Source of the DNA: Cupriavidus basilensis
Lineage (GTDB): Bacteria > Pseudomonadota > Gammaproteobacteria > Burkholderiales > Burkholderiaceae
Direction: 5' to 3'
DNA length: 54,649 nt
NCBI RefSeq assembly: GCF_029335485.1
Contig: NZ_JARJLM010000392.1
Coordinates: forward strand, 1 to 54,649
The translations under genes and the position numbers were made by a program. The notes beneath the pieces are model-generated. The model searched no databases. It was given only the letters and a program-made list of their open reading frames with translations, and had not been told where the DNA came from. Below, piece by piece: positions 8,665 through 17,585 of the stretch (positions are counted from its first letter, which is position 1; each line of letters begins with the position of its first letter).

Positions 8665-8765
8665 GTGCGCCATCATGCCTGGCGCGTTGTGCGAAAGCGC
8701 AACTTGTTTGGCTGTGGTGGCCAAGCTGATGACTTGGAGGTGAAAGTCCTCCACACCCTGTCCGA
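8665..8765 (+). mobile_element. Probable 5-prime fragment of a group II intron
   Basis: The segment begins GTGCGCC, like the 5-prime boundary of many bacterial group II introns. It contains GTTGTGC GAAA GCGCAAC (8693-8710), a stem capped by a GNRA tetraloop, and CTTGGAGGTGAAAGTCCTCC, a hairpin-bearing motif I recognise from domain I of bacterial introns. No intron-encoded reverse transcriptase and no domain V follow; the arsC gene starts right after. So it appears to be a truncated relic, now forming part of the acr3-arsC spacer. A different structured RNA cannot be ruled out. Confidence 0.45.
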
Positions 8766-8773
8766 AACCGTTT

Positions 8774-9196
8774 ATGACCGACATTACGATCTATCACAAT
8801 CCGAAGTGCGGGACTTCGCGCAACACACTGGCCATGATCCGGAATTCCGGTGTCGAGCCGCGCGTCATCCATTACCTGGAAACACCGCCGAGCCGCGAAG
8901 AACTGGTGGCGTTGATTGCCGCCATGGGCACTCCCGTGCGCGAGGTGTTGCGGCGCAAAGGCACGCCATACGACGAACTGGGTCTCGACAACCCGAAGTG
9001 GAGCGATGACGAATTGGTCGACTTCATGCTGGCCCACCCGATCCTGATCAATCGTCCGATTGTCGCCACGCCATTGGGTACGCGCCTATGCCGCCCGTCC
9101 GAAGCGGTGCTGGATATTCTGCCGGACCGGCAGATGGGAGCGTTTTCGAAGGAAGACGGGGCACAGGTCATTGATGCGGAGGGCCGCCGTGTCTGA
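8774..9196 (+). CDS. arsC: Arsenate reductase, glutaredoxin-coupled type
   Basis: A 140-residue ArsC of the R773 (thioredoxin-fold, glutathione/glutaredoxin) class, not homologous to the two phosphatase-type arsC genes upstream. The catalytic cysteine is C12 in [12 protein letters not shown]. The arsenate-binding region [15 protein letters not shown] is conserved. It converts arsenate to arsenite using glutathione. Its end overlaps the arsH start by eight bases, so the two are coupled. The spacer before it holds the intron-like relic, and I see no clear ribosome binding site next to the start. Confidence 0.95.
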   Translation: MTDITIYHNPKCGTSRNTLAMIRNSGVEPRVIHYLETPPSREELVALIAAMGTPVREVLRRKGTPYDELGLDNPKWSDDELVDFMLAHPILINRPIVATPLGTRLCRPSEAVLDILPDRQMGAFSKEDGAQVIDAEGRRV

Positions 9197-9911
9197 TCTT
9201 CTTGCCGACCTGCCCCAGGTCAATGCGGATGTATTCCGCATCCCCGATGCCAGCCAACTGCGTCCAGCGGTTCCATCGACGCATGCCCCCAGGTTCTTGC
9301 TGCTTTACGGCTCTCTCCGTGCGCGCTCGTTTAGCCGCCTGCTGACCGAGGAAGCCGAACGGCTTCTCAAGGCAATGGGTGCGGAGGTGCGCATCTTTAA
9401 TCCAAGTGGCCTGCCGCTTCCAGACGATGCCCCCGAGACCCACGCCAAGGTGGCCGAGCTCCGCGAGCTCGTGCTCTGGGCCGAAGGTATGGTGTGGTGC
9501 TCGCCGGAGCGGCATGGCGCGATGACGGGCATCATGAAGACGCAGATTGACTGGATTCCGCTATCGGTCGGTGCGGTGCGTCCGACGCAAGGTAAGACGC
9601 TGGCGGTAATGCAAGTCTCGGGCGGCTCGCAATCCTTCAATGCGGTGAACCAGATGCGCGTGCTGGGCCGCTGGATGCGCATGTTGACGATTCCGAACCA
9701 GTCTTCGGTAGCCAAGGCGTTTCTGGAATTCGATGAAGCGGGCCGGATGAAACCGTCCGCCTACTATGACCGGGTGGTGGATGTCCTGGAAGAACTGGTC
9801 AAGTTCACACTGTTGACACGCGACACTGCGGCATATCTGGTGGATCGGTACAGCGAGCGCAAGGAAAGCGCTGAGGAACTCTCCAAGCGCGTCAATCAGT
9901 CGAGCATTTGA
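9189..9911 (+). CDS. arsH: ArsH NADPH-dependent FMN reductase
   Basis: A 240-residue flavodoxin-like protein. ArsH enzymes oxidise trivalent methyl/aryl arsenicals to the less toxic pentavalent forms and act as NADPH:FMN oxidoreductases. The FMN phosphate loop is GSLRARSFS (about 41-49), followed by [20 protein letters not shown] and [14 protein letters not shown], both typical of ArsH. The start is taken as GTG ([10 protein letters not shown]), overlapping arsC, because GGAGG lies just upstream and an earlier ATG would put 43 unrelated residues in front. It is the last gene of the island. Confidence 0.92.
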   Translation: MSDLLADLPQVNADVFRIPDASQLRPAVPSTHAPRFLLLYGSLRARSFSRLLTEEAERLLKAMGAEVRIFNPSGLPLPDDAPETHAKVAELRELVLWAEGMVWCSPERHGAMTGIMKTQIDWIPLSVGAVRPTQGKTLAVMQVSGGSQSFNAVNQMRVLGRWMRMLTIPNQSSVAKAFLEFDEAGRMKPSAYYDRVVDVLEELVKFTLLTRDTAAYLVDRYSERKESAEELSKRVNQSSI

Positions 9912-10190
9912 GATTTCCAAGATGGGGGGCGGCGATGCCGGGTCTTATCCAGCCCCGGGACATACATTCCGACCGCGGTGGGCTCCGCGATGCGGAGCGC
10001 GCTGTCGCCAAGCGGCTACCGCAGCTACTCAGCTTGATCCGCCCCGATCTTGCGAGTCGCTGACGGAGATCTTTCGGAGGCTCCATCAGCAGGCCGGTAT
10101 CGTCAACGGCAATGCAAGCGCGGCGCGTCGGGCCTTTGCAGTGATGCTCCACCGCCAGTGGCGATCGACCAGGCTACCCGAGAGTTCCGA
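9912..10190. other. Spacer between the arsenic island and the RND operon
   Basis: No recognised gene. A 42-codon frame at 9935-10063 (starting MPGLIQPRDIHS) follows GGGGGGCGGCG and is rich in charged residues but resembles nothing I know. The next frame, around 10060-10170, reads LTEIFRRLHQQAGIV and is open but has no start. They could be pieces of one frameshifted short gene. No T-rich terminator is visible for either flanking gene, which converge here. Confidence 0.4.
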
Positions 10191-13100
10191 TCAGTCTTGC
10201 GTTAGATCCTCCTCGCTGACCGTCGTCAGCCTCGCCAGGCGCGGCCCCAGCCAGCGGCGCAGGTCATCCAGATAGGCGAACCCCACTGGCACACAGATCA
10301 GGCTCAGCAGCGTGGAGGTCGCCAGGCCACCGATGACGGTGACGGCCATCGGGATGCGAAAGCCCGAATCGGCGCCGAAGCCGATCGCGGCCGGGATCAT
10401 GCCCGCCACCATGGCCACGGTCGTCATCACGATTGGTCGCGCCCGCGCGGCCCCGGCGGTCATCAGGGCACCATGCCGAGTCAGGCCTTCCTTCATGCCG
10501 TTGATAGTGAAATCGACCAGCAGGATGGCGTTCTTGGTGACAATGCCCATCAGCATCAGCATACCGATGATGGCTGGCAGGTCGAGCGAGGCGCCGATGA
10601 GCCACAACGCCGGGATCGCGCCGATCAGCGACAGCGGCAAGGTACAGAGGATGGTCAGAGGCTGCAGGAAGTCGCGGAACAGCAGCACCAGAATCGCGAA
10701 CATCGCGAGGATGCCGGCGCTCATCGCCACGGCGAAGCTGCCGAACATCTCCTCCATGTACTCGGACTCGCCGTAGTCGATGCGCTGCACGCCAGCCGGC
10801 AACTCGCTGAACGTCGGCAGCGCCAGAATCGCATCCAGGGCCTGCCCCAGGGAGCCGGAGGACAGGTTCGCATCCACGGTGATACGCCGTTGCCGGTTAT
10901 AACGCTCAATGCGCGATTCGCCCTCCGCGTACTGGATGTCCGCCACCGCGGCGAGTGGAACGGTGCTGTCTCCCGACAACGTGGGCAGACGCAGGGCGCG
11001 GAGCGCATCGAGGTCGGAGCGGGCGCTGTCGCTCAGGCGCACCCGCATCGGCAGCTGTCGGTCGGCCAGGAAATAGCGGGCGGACTGCGCGTCGATCTCC
11101 CCGGTGGTGGCGATACGCAGCGCATTGCCGATGGCGTCGGTATTCACCCCCAACCGTGCGGCGTCGGCAAGCCGCGGGCGAACCAGCAGTTCCGGGCGCG
11201 GTGGCGCCAGGCTGGACTGGACGTTGACCAGCTGTGGCAAGGCACGCATCTCGTCGGCAAGGCGTCGGGCGGCCTGGGACAGCGCTACCGGGTCGTGACT
11301 ACCCAGCATCACCGACACTTCGCGCCCGCCACCGTCGGCGAGGAACTGGAAGTGCAGGTCCGGCAGTGCCGCCAAGGCGGGTTGCACATCCAGCTCGAAC
11401 GCCTTGCGCGTCAACCGCCGTTCCTTGCTCGGCTTGAGGGCGATGGTGAAGGTGGCCTCGTTCAGGCTCGCCGCGGTGGTCAGCACATGGGTGACGTCCT
11501 CATGCGCGCTCAGCACGGCGGCAACGCGCCGTGCCACGCTTTCCGCCTCGCCCGGCGCGTTGCCGGCCGGCAGTTCGACCCGCAACAGCGACAGGCTGTT
11601 GTCGCTGACCGGCAGGAAGCCGTTCGGCAGCCGCTGCACCAGCACGACCGACAGCACGAACGGCAAGCAGACCAGCGCCAGGGTCAGTCCGCGGTGGCGC
11701 AGCGCCCACGCCAGCAGCCGCAGGTAGGCTCCCATCAACCGCCCCTGGGGCGGATCGCCTGCGGGCACCGGGACTTTCCCATGGGGGGCCGGGCGGAGGA
11801 AGTAAGCGGCCATCAGGGGCGTGAGCAGCCGGGCCACCAGCAACGAGGCCAGCACCGCGATGGCGGCAGTGAGCCCGAACTGGCGGAAGTACTGGCCGAC
11901 CACGCCATCGATGAAGCTCACCGGCGCGAACACCGCGACAATGGTCAGGGTCGTTGCCAGTACCGCCAACGCGATGGCGTCTGCAGCATGCAACGCCGCC
12001 CGGTAGGGGCGTTCGCCCATATGGATATGTCGGTCGATGTTCTCGATCTCGACGATGGCATCGTCCACCAGGATGCCGATCACCAGGGGCAAGGCCAGCA
12101 TGGTGATGCTGTTGAGCGTGAAGTCCAGCCACAGCATGGCCAGGAACACCGGGAGGATGGACAGCGGCAAGGCAACGGCGGAAATCAGGGTGGCGCGCCA
12201 GTCGCGCAGGAACAGGAACACCACCAGCACCGTCAGCAGCGCGCCCTCGATAAGCGTCTGCATGGCGGTGCTGAAACTGGCGCGCGTGTAGTCGACCGTC
12301 GAAGAGACTTCACGAATGCTGATATCCGGGTGCGAAGCTTGTAGCGTTGCCAGCCGCTGGGCTACTCGTTCGGCAACCTGTGTGTCGCTCGCACCCTTGC
12401 TGCGCCAGAGGGAAAAGCCCACCGTCGACGCGCCGTTGAAATGCGCAAAACCCTGAGCATCGCTCGCGCCATCACGAATGTGGGCCAGCTCACCCAGCGG
12501 CAGCCACTTTCCTCCGGACAGGGCGATCGGCATGACGCGCAGGGCTTCCAGAGACGCCTGACGGGCCGGCACGCGGATTACCTGGCGCTGGCTGGCTTCG
12601 TCTACATAGCCGCCTGGTGACTCCGTATGGGTACTGCGCAGCTGACTATTGAGCTCTTCGATGATCAGGCCGTGCTGCGCCAACATCGCGGGGTCTACCT
12701 CGATGCGCAGCTCACGCTCGGCGCCGCCAAAACGCGTAACGCGCTGTACGCCCGGTGTCGCCAGCAGCTCCCGACTGACGGTGTTATCGATGTACCAGGA
12801 GAGATCGAGCGGGGTGCGCGAAGCCGATGTCAGCACGTAGCTGAGCATCGCGCCACCCTCGATATCCACCCGCTGGATGACCGGTTCGAGGATGGTCTGC
12901 GGCAACGCGCCGCGGATCTGGCCAATGGCCGCCCGCACATCGTTGACCGCCCGATCGGGGTCGACGCCGAGCTGAAACTCGACACTGGTTTCGCTGATCG
13001 CAGCCCGGATGGTGGACTGCACGTGCCGCACACCCGGCAGGCCCGCCAGACCATCCTCGATGCGGCGGGTAATGGAGGACTCGATCTCGGTCGGTGCGGC

Positions 13101-13265
13101 ACCGGTTTGCATGATCATCACGCTGACCAGTGGGAAGGTCACCGATGGGTTGGCGTTCACCGGCAGCCGCAAAAAGGCGGCGATGCCAGCCAGCGTCAGT
13201 ACGCAGAACAGCACCAGCGTCGGAATGGGGCGCCGTATCGCCCACGCGGACAACCCCTGCTTCAT
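10191..13265 (-). CDS. RND-family multidrug efflux transporter
   Basis: A 1024-residue inner-membrane proton antiporter of the AcrB/HAE class. TM1 follows the N-terminus MKQGLSAWAIRRPIPTLVLF. TM4 carries the proton-relay aspartates in GILVDDAIVEIENI, and the two halves are the usual internal duplication. Residues such as ITRRIEDGLAGLPGV and NDVRAAIGQIR belong to the porter domain. The start is the ATG overlapping the adaptor stop (ATGA), which gives the standard RND N-terminus. It works with the adaptor directly upstream and probably with the outer-membrane factor at 19332, because no OMF gene is in this operon. Confidence 0.95.
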   Translation of the reverse strand: MKQGLSAWAIRRPIPTLVLFCVLTLAGIAAFLRLPVNANPSVTFPLVSVMIMQTGAAPTEIESSITRRIEDGLAGLPGVRHVQSTIRAAISETSVEFQLGVDPDRAVNDVRAAIGQIRGALPQTILEPVIQRVDIEGGAMLSYVLTSASRTPLDLSWYIDNTVSRELLATPGVQRVTRFGGAERELRIEVDPAMLAQHGLIIEELNSQLRSTHTESPGGYVDEASQRQVIRVPARQASLEALRVMPIALSGGKWLPLGELAHIRDGASDAQGFAHFNGASTVGFSLWRSKGASDTQVAERVAQRLATLQASHPDISIREVSSTVDYTRASFSTAMQTLIEGALLTVLVVFLFLRDWRATLISAVALPLSILPVFLAMLWLDFTLNSITMLALPLVIGILVDDAIVEIENIDRHIHMGERPYRAALHAADAIALAVLATTLTIVAVFAPVSFIDGVVGQYFRQFGLTAAIAVLASLLVARLLTPLMAAYFLRPAPHGKVPVPAGDPPQGRLMGAYLRLLAWALRHRGLTLALVCLPFVLSVVLVQRLPNGFLPVSDNSLSLLRVELPAGNAPGEAESVARRVAAVLSAHEDVTHVLTTAASLNEATFTIALKPSKERRLTRKAFELDVQPALAALPDLHFQFLADGGGREVSVMLGSHDPVALSQAARRLADEMRALPQLVNVQSSLAPPRPELLVRPRLADAARLGVNTDAIGNALRIATTGEIDAQSARYFLADRQLPMRVRLSDSARSDLDALRALRLPTLSGDSTVPLAAVADIQYAEGESRIERYNRQRRITVDANLSSGSLGQALDAILALPTFSELPAGVQRIDYGESEYMEEMFGSFAVAMSAGILAMFAILVLLFRDFLQPLTILCTLPLSLIGAIPALWLIGASLDLPAIIGMLMLMGIVTKNAILLVDFTINGMKEGLTRHGALMTAGAARARPIVMTTVAMVAGMIPAAIGFGADSGFRIPMAVTVIGGLATSTLLSLICVPVGFAYLDDLRRWLGPRLARLTTVSEEDLTQD

Positions 13266-14530
13266 GCCTCGGCACTCGCTGTAGCTACCGTCATCAATGG
13301 TTTCCACGGCAGCAGCCACGACTTGAACAGCCGACTCGTCAGCGAGATGCGCCGCACCGGGAGCGCGTTGGCGGTGGCGACATCCTGCGCCTGCACCGCC
13401 TCGCCGTCCTGCAGCAAGGTTGCCCCTGCAACCACGACGCGGCTGTTGGCGTCCAGGCCGGCGCGGATTTCCACCCAGCCGTTCTCTCTCATTCCGATCT
13501 GTACCGGCGTGTGTCGCGCGCGGCCGGCGTCCACCACGAAGACATAGGGCGCGGCATGCTCTCGCGTCTGATCAGCCCCGGCCCCGGCGTCATAGCGCAG
13601 TGCCCGGACGTCGAGCGCGAGTGCGTCGCGTTGCGCCAGCTCGATGCGCGCATTGCCGACGATGCCGGGACGTGCTGTGGGAGGAGGTGCCGTGTCCATG
13701 GTGACGCGCACCTGACCGTAGCCGGTGGCGGCGTCCACGCCGCTGCTGATCAACCGTACCTTGCCCGCCAGCGCACCCTCTCCGCCACTGGTGCTGACCT
13801 GCACCGGCATGCCGACGACCAGTGCCGGCAGCACCTGCTGCGGGATCTGTGCCTGGAATTCGGGCGGCAGATCACTGGCCAGCCGGAACAAAGTGCTCTG
13901 GGCGCCGACCATGGCGCCGACCTGGACAGTGCGCTGCGTGACGGTCCCGGCCACCGGTGCGCGGATCTCGGTGTGCGTCTGCCGCACCCGCTGCTCATCC
14001 CAGGCCGCCTGTGCCTGCTGCAATGCAGCTTGTGCGGACTGCATGGTCGCGCGCGCCGCCTCGTAATCCTGCCGGCTGACGGCGCCGGCCGGCAGCAGCC
14101 GTTGCGCACGCCGGTGCTGCTCGGTGGCCTGCGCGAGTTCTGCGCGGGCGCGCTTTACGGCATGCTCGGTCTGGCGCGCCTGGCTGTCCAGCACCGCGCG
14201 CTCGAGGCGCGCCAGCACCTGACCGCGTTTCACCGGCTCGCCGCTTTCGACCAGCACTTCGGCCACCCGAAGGCCGTCGAGCGGCGAACCGATAGCGACT
14301 TCCTCGCGCGCGATCCAGGCGCCGGCCACGGTCACCGTCGCGTGTAACGTTCGGTGGCTGGGCACGGCGGTACTGACGAGCTGCGCATTCTGCGTGACCG
14401 GCGTGGCGGGTGGCGCGTTGACGTCGCTGCGCAAGACCAGCCAGGCCAGGCCCAACGACGCGATCACCAGCATCGCGACCCATAGGCTTCGGCGAAGCGT
14501 CCGAGCGGAAAGTGTCCTTGGTGTGTACAT
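13262..14530 (-). CDS. RND periplasmic adaptor (membrane fusion protein)
   Basis: About 422 residues. One N-terminal membrane anchor (LWVAMLVIASLGLAWLVL, about 15-33) has no lipobox Cys. A biotinyl-lipoyl-like domain (VLVESGEPVKRGQVLARL), an alpha-helical hairpin (about 105-175, rich in A, Q, R) and the EIRAPVAGTVTQRTVQVGAMV return strand follow, as in HlyD/AcrA adaptors. The ATG at 14530 is chosen; a TTG one codon earlier is better spaced from CGAGG and is possible. The gene overlaps the RND gene by four bases. A CTTGA/CTTGT pair lies upstream, suggesting control by the adjacent response regulator. Confidence 0.9.
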   Translation of the reverse strand: MYTPRTLSARTLRRSLWVAMLVIASLGLAWLVLRSDVNAPPATPVTQNAQLVSTAVPSHRTLHATVTVAGAWIAREEVAIGSPLDGLRVAEVLVESGEPVKRGQVLARLERAVLDSQARQTEHAVKRARAELAQATEQHRRAQRLLPAGAVSRQDYEAARATMQSAQAALQQAQAAWDEQRVRQTHTEIRAPVAGTVTQRTVQVGAMVGAQSTLFRLASDLPPEFQAQIPQQVLPALVVGMPVQVSTSGGEGALAGKVRLISSGVDAATGYGQVRVTMDTAPPPTARPGIVGNARIELAQRDALALDVRALRYDAGAGADQTREHAAPYVFVVDAGRARHTPVQIGMRENGWVEIRAGLDANSRVVVAGATLLQDGEAVQAQDVATANALPVRRISLTSRLFKSWLLPWKPLMTVATASAEA

Positions 14531-14582
14531 CAATTCTCAAACCTCGTGGCAGATATGGTGTACGCACTTTGGCACCCGTCAG

Positions 14583-14609
14583 ACAAGATTACGTTTAGGG
14601 CGTATCAAG
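14583..14609 (-). promoter_or_regulatory. Candidate response-regulator site before the RND operon
   Basis: On the minus strand CTTGA (14609-14605) and CTTGT (14587-14583) are exactly 22 bases apart, two turns of the 11-base spacing found at 16563-16589. The degenerate position between them reads CCTAA. The motif points towards the adaptor gene, as the other set points towards the mipA-like gene. OmpR-type regulators bind such direct repeats. Confidence 0.4.
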
Positions 14610-14639
14610 ATTCGATGAAGCCACGTGAAAATTCGGCCA

Positions 14640-15842
14640 CTAAGCAGCGGGGGAACGCAGGGGGATGCGCATGCGGATCTGTGCACCCCCATCTCGACGG
14701 TTGAGCGCGGTCAGGTCGCCGCCGTGCGCAACGCAGATCGCCGAAGCGATCGACAGCCCCAGGCCACTACCCCCGGCGTGCCGCGAACGCGAAGACTCGG
14801 CCCGCCAGAAGCGCTCGCATACCCGATCCAGATGTTCCTGCGTGAAGCCCGGTCCGCGGTCCTCGGCCAGCAGGATCGCATCGCCCTCGGCAAATTCGGC
14901 GCGCAGCACCAACGCCTTGCCCGTGGCGGCATAGCGCAGTGCATTGTCGATCAGCACCGACAGCAATTGCCCGATACGGTCGCGGTCCGCCAGCAGCGCC
15001 AAGTGCCCCGGCACCTGCAGCCGCACCTGCATACCCGCGGCTTCCAGGGATGGGGCAGCCCAGGCAATCCGTTCCCGGCACAGGTCTTCCAGGGGGAATT
15101 CGCTCAGGTGGAGTGCCAGCTTGCCGATATGCGCCATCGACAGCAGATGCAGATCGTCGGTCAGTCGGGTGAGCTGCTGCAGCTGGCGCATGACCGTATC
15201 AAACTGCCCCGGCTCGGCCTGGAAAACCCCGTCGATAATGCCCTGCAAACGTCCGATGGCAGCCGTCAATGGGGTGCGCAGTTCGTGGGCGATGGCCGCG
15301 CTGGACTCCTGCAACTCGCGATCGTAGCGCTGCAGTCGTTCGGCCATGTGATTGAAATCGGTCGCCAGATTCTGCAGCCCGGGTGGGGTGTGCGGCACCA
15401 GCTGTGCCCGTGAGGAGAAGTCGCCGGCGGCGATTTCTCCAGCCGAGAGCGCCACGGCGGTTAGCTGCCTTGAGAGTCGCAAGGATACCCACACGCCGCC
15501 GGCGACGATCAGGGGTAGTGCCAACGACACGAGCCCAGCGAAAATCAGCATGTCCTCGCGGATCACGTCTGGTGCGAAATAGTCGCCGTACAGATACTCC
15601 CCGTAGATCTGCCTCAAGCGCGCCTGATTTTCTGCGGGTGCGGCTTCCAGCAACTGGAGCTCCTGTCTCACGGGCTCGGGGATTGCCTCCCGCAAGCTGG
15701 CATTCCATAGCGCGAAGCGGTACCACATGCCGCCGCCGACCAGGGCCAGTGCCAATACCGCCAAGGCAATCATGCGCAGGCTGATCCAGCGCCACAGCGT
15801 ATCGGAGCGGCCCTTGGCCGGGGTGGCGGTACGAGTGCTCAT
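14640..15842 (-). CDS. Sensor histidine kinase
   Basis: A 400-residue membrane kinase of the BaeS/EnvZ kind. TM1 is at about 23-43 and TM2 at about 99-121, enclosing a periplasmic sensor of only some 55 residues (SLREAIPEPVRQELQLL ...). HAMP follows, then the phosphoacceptor H186 in SSAAIAHELRTPLTAAIG, the N box LIDNALRYA, the G1 box EDRGPGF and the G2 box GGSGLGLSIA. Its start overlaps the regulator stop by four bases, and it should phosphorylate that protein. The adjacent RND operon and MipA/MFS cluster are likely targets. Confidence 0.94.
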   Translation of the reverse strand: MSTRTATPAKGRSDTLWRWISLRMIALAVLALALVGGGMWYRFALWNASLREAIPEPVRQELQLLEAAPAENQARLRQIYGEYLYGDYFAPDVIREDMLIFAGLVSLALPLIVAGGVWVSLRLSRQLTAVALSAGEIAAGDFSSRAQLVPHTPPGLQNLATDFNHMAERLQRYDRELQESSAAIAHELRTPLTAAIGRLQGIIDGVFQAEPGQFDTVMRQLQQLTRLTDDLHLLSMAHIGKLALHLSEFPLEDLCRERIAWAAPSLEAAGMQVRLQVPGHLALLADRDRIGQLLSVLIDNALRYAATGKALVLRAEFAEGDAILLAEDRGPGFTQEHLDRVCERFWRAESSRSRHAGGSGLGLSIASAICVAHGGDLTALNRRDGGAQIRMRIPLRSPAA

Positions 15843-16540
15843 GAGGGATTCCTGAACCGATACCCGAGCCCTCGCACTGTCACCAGCACACCGGTGACAC
15901 CTGCGACTTCCAGTTTTCGGCGCAGGTTGTACATGTGCGCATCGACCACGCGTTCCATTGCACCGCTTTCCGGCTGGCAGGTGGCGAGCAACTCGCTGCG
16001 GGTGAACATCTTGCTTGGGGCCGCCATCAGTAGCGAGAGCAGCTGGAACTCGGTGCGGGTCAGGACGAGCGGGGCAGAAACGCCATCGTCAGCATCGATC
16101 GACGCCAGCGCGGCATCCAGGTCGACCACCAGCGGACCATGCCTCAGCCGGCCTGCTGTCGACAGCGCCTGCCCATGCCAACGCCGCAATACGGCATGTA
16201 CCCGTGCCACCACCTCGCCAGGGTTGTACGGTTTGACCACGTAGTCGTCGGCGCCATAGAGCAGCGCGCTGATGCGCTGCGAATCACCGCCTACCGCGGT
16301 GACCATGATGACGGGTGTCGGCGCATGCTGGCGGATGGCGCTCAGCACCTCGTTGCCGTTGAGCCCTGGCAGCATGATGTCGAGCAACACCAGATCCGGC
16401 CGCCATCGGGCGTGCAGCTCCAGCGCCTGTTTTCCATCGACCGCATGCTGGGTTTGGAATTTGTCCCGCTTCAGATACGCCGCCAGAACCTCGGCGCTGT
16501 CGAAGTCGTCCTCGACGATCAGGATGCGTTCTTGGCTCAT
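15839..16540 (-). CDS. OmpR-family response regulator
   Basis: A 233-residue regulator. The receiver domain has D54 as phosphoacceptor (VLLDIMLPG), the acidic pair in IVEDDFDSAE and K in YVVKPYNPGEV. A winged-helix DNA-binding domain (about 135-230) ends VVDAHMYNLRRKLE ... VRGLGYRF. The start at 16540 was chosen because MSQERILIVEDD is the natural N-terminus; the open frame extends further without motif. It is the first gene of the regulator-kinase pair and divergent from the MipA-like gene. Confidence 0.95.
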   Translation of the reverse strand: MSQERILIVEDDFDSAEVLAAYLKRDKFQTQHAVDGKQALELHARWRPDLVLLDIMLPGLNGNEVLSAIRQHAPTPVIMVTAVGGDSQRISALLYGADDYVVKPYNPGEVVARVHAVLRRWHGQALSTAGRLRHGPLVVDLDAALASIDADDGVSAPLVLTRTEFQLLSLLMAAPSKMFTRSELLATCQPESGAMERVVDAHMYNLRRKLEVAGVTGVLVTVRGLGYRFRNPS

Positions 16541-16562
16541 TGCTGGAGCCTCTTCACGCAAT

Positions 16563-16589
16563 CTTGATGATCTCTTGAAACTGCCTTGA
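16563..16589 (+). repeat. Three CTTGA direct repeats at 11-base spacing
   Basis: CTTGA starts at 16563, 16574 and 16585, one helical turn apart. They lie in the 228-base region between the divergent response regulator and MipA-like genes. Tandem direct repeats at 10-11 bases are the usual binding pattern of OmpR-family regulators, so this is probably where the neighbouring regulator binds. A further CTTGA occurs at about 16650. A related pair stands before the RND operon. Confidence 0.5.
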
Positions 16590-16768
16590 TGTCGCAATGC
16601 AAAGCTCACCTCCATGAACCGGTCGCCGGGACGCCACCCCCATACATGCCTTGAATGAAGTTTATCGCTATCACGAACGACTCACTCAAGTCAATAAAAG
16701 GGTGTCGGTCCGACCAGTGCAAGAACAACGGCCGCCACGGGCCGTCCGGACATGGACTAGGAGCCAAC

Positions 16769-17584
16769 GTGAATCACATCGACAAGCGACTTATCGCGCA
16801 GTACGCCAGCGCCTTGCTGATCTGCGCCACGGGCACTGCGTCAGCGCAAGCCGAACGCGGTCCCGACCGGCGCTCGGAGCCCAAATCGGAAGTCAGCCTG
16901 GGCCTGGGTGTTGGAACAGCCCCTGAATACCTGGGCGCCAGGGACGTTCGCGTCCAGCCGGTGCCCATGGTGTTCATCAAGCAGGGCCCGTTCTACCTCG
17001 ATAGCGCCCGTGGCCTGGGATACCGCTACGAAACCGGATCCGGCCTGTTCTTCGGCCAGGCGTTCAACTGGGACCCGGGACGGACAGACCGTGATTCGAA
17101 CTATCGCCCAGGGTCGGACCGCCTGCGGGGTATGGGTGCCGTCAAGGGCTCACTGGTGACTACGGCCGAGGTCGGCTACAGCTTCGCGCCCTGGCTGGCG
17201 GTGCGCGCTGAAGGAGAGTTTGCGCTGACCGAGCGCGATCGTGGCAATCGCTACAGCCTTGGGCTGGAGGGCGGCCTGTGGAGCGAGGGGAAGAACGAAG
17301 TCTGGTACTCGGTCAACGCCCACTTCTCCGACGGGCGCTTCACCCAGTCCTATTTCGGCGTCACGCCGTCGCAAAGCTCGGCCACCGGATTCTCACGCTA
17401 CACGCCGGACCGCGGGCTCTACGCGTACTCCGCCTCAGTGAATTGGGAGCACCGCTTTACCAAACATTGGTCGGCACTGATCAGTGTCAACGCCGTCGAC
17501 CTCGCCGGCGACGCCGGCAAGAGTCCCATCGTGCAGGAGCGGTTCAACACCTTCGCCCTGGGCGCCATCAACTACACGTTCTGA
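16769..17584 (+). CDS. MipA/OmpV-family outer-membrane protein
   Basis: About 271 residues. A signal peptide (NHIDKRLIAQYASALLICATGTASAQA) is followed by a beta-barrel of the MipA/OmpV family: SLGLGVGTAPEYLGARDVRV near the mature N-terminus, the WLAVRAEGEFAL strand, VWYSVNAHFSDGRFTQSYFG with the next strands, and an aromatic C-terminus INYTF. Start choice: a GTG preceded by TAGGAG six bases upstream is preferred over an ATG at 16655, which would add 38 residues before the signal peptide. It is known of some relatives that they are induced by two-component systems next to efflux genes. It opens the plus-strand arm of the efflux locus. Confidence 0.88.
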   Translation: MNHIDKRLIAQYASALLICATGTASAQAERGPDRRSEPKSEVSLGLGVGTAPEYLGARDVRVQPVPMVFIKQGPFYLDSARGLGYRYETGSGLFFGQAFNWDPGRTDRDSNYRPGSDRLRGMGAVKGSLVTTAEVGYSFAPWLAVRAEGEFALTERDRGNRYSLGLEGGLWSEGKNEVWYSVNAHFSDGRFTQSYFGVTPSQSSATGFSRYTPDRGLYAYSASVNWEHRFTKHWSALISVNAVDLAGDAGKSPIVQERFNTFALGAINYTF

Positions 17585-17585
17585 A

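Noticed and set aside
10473-12344. 623-codon plus-strand frame opposite the RND gene.
   Set aside because: Gln/Arg/His-rich antisense product typical of high-GC shadow frames; the minus strand encodes a clear RND pump.
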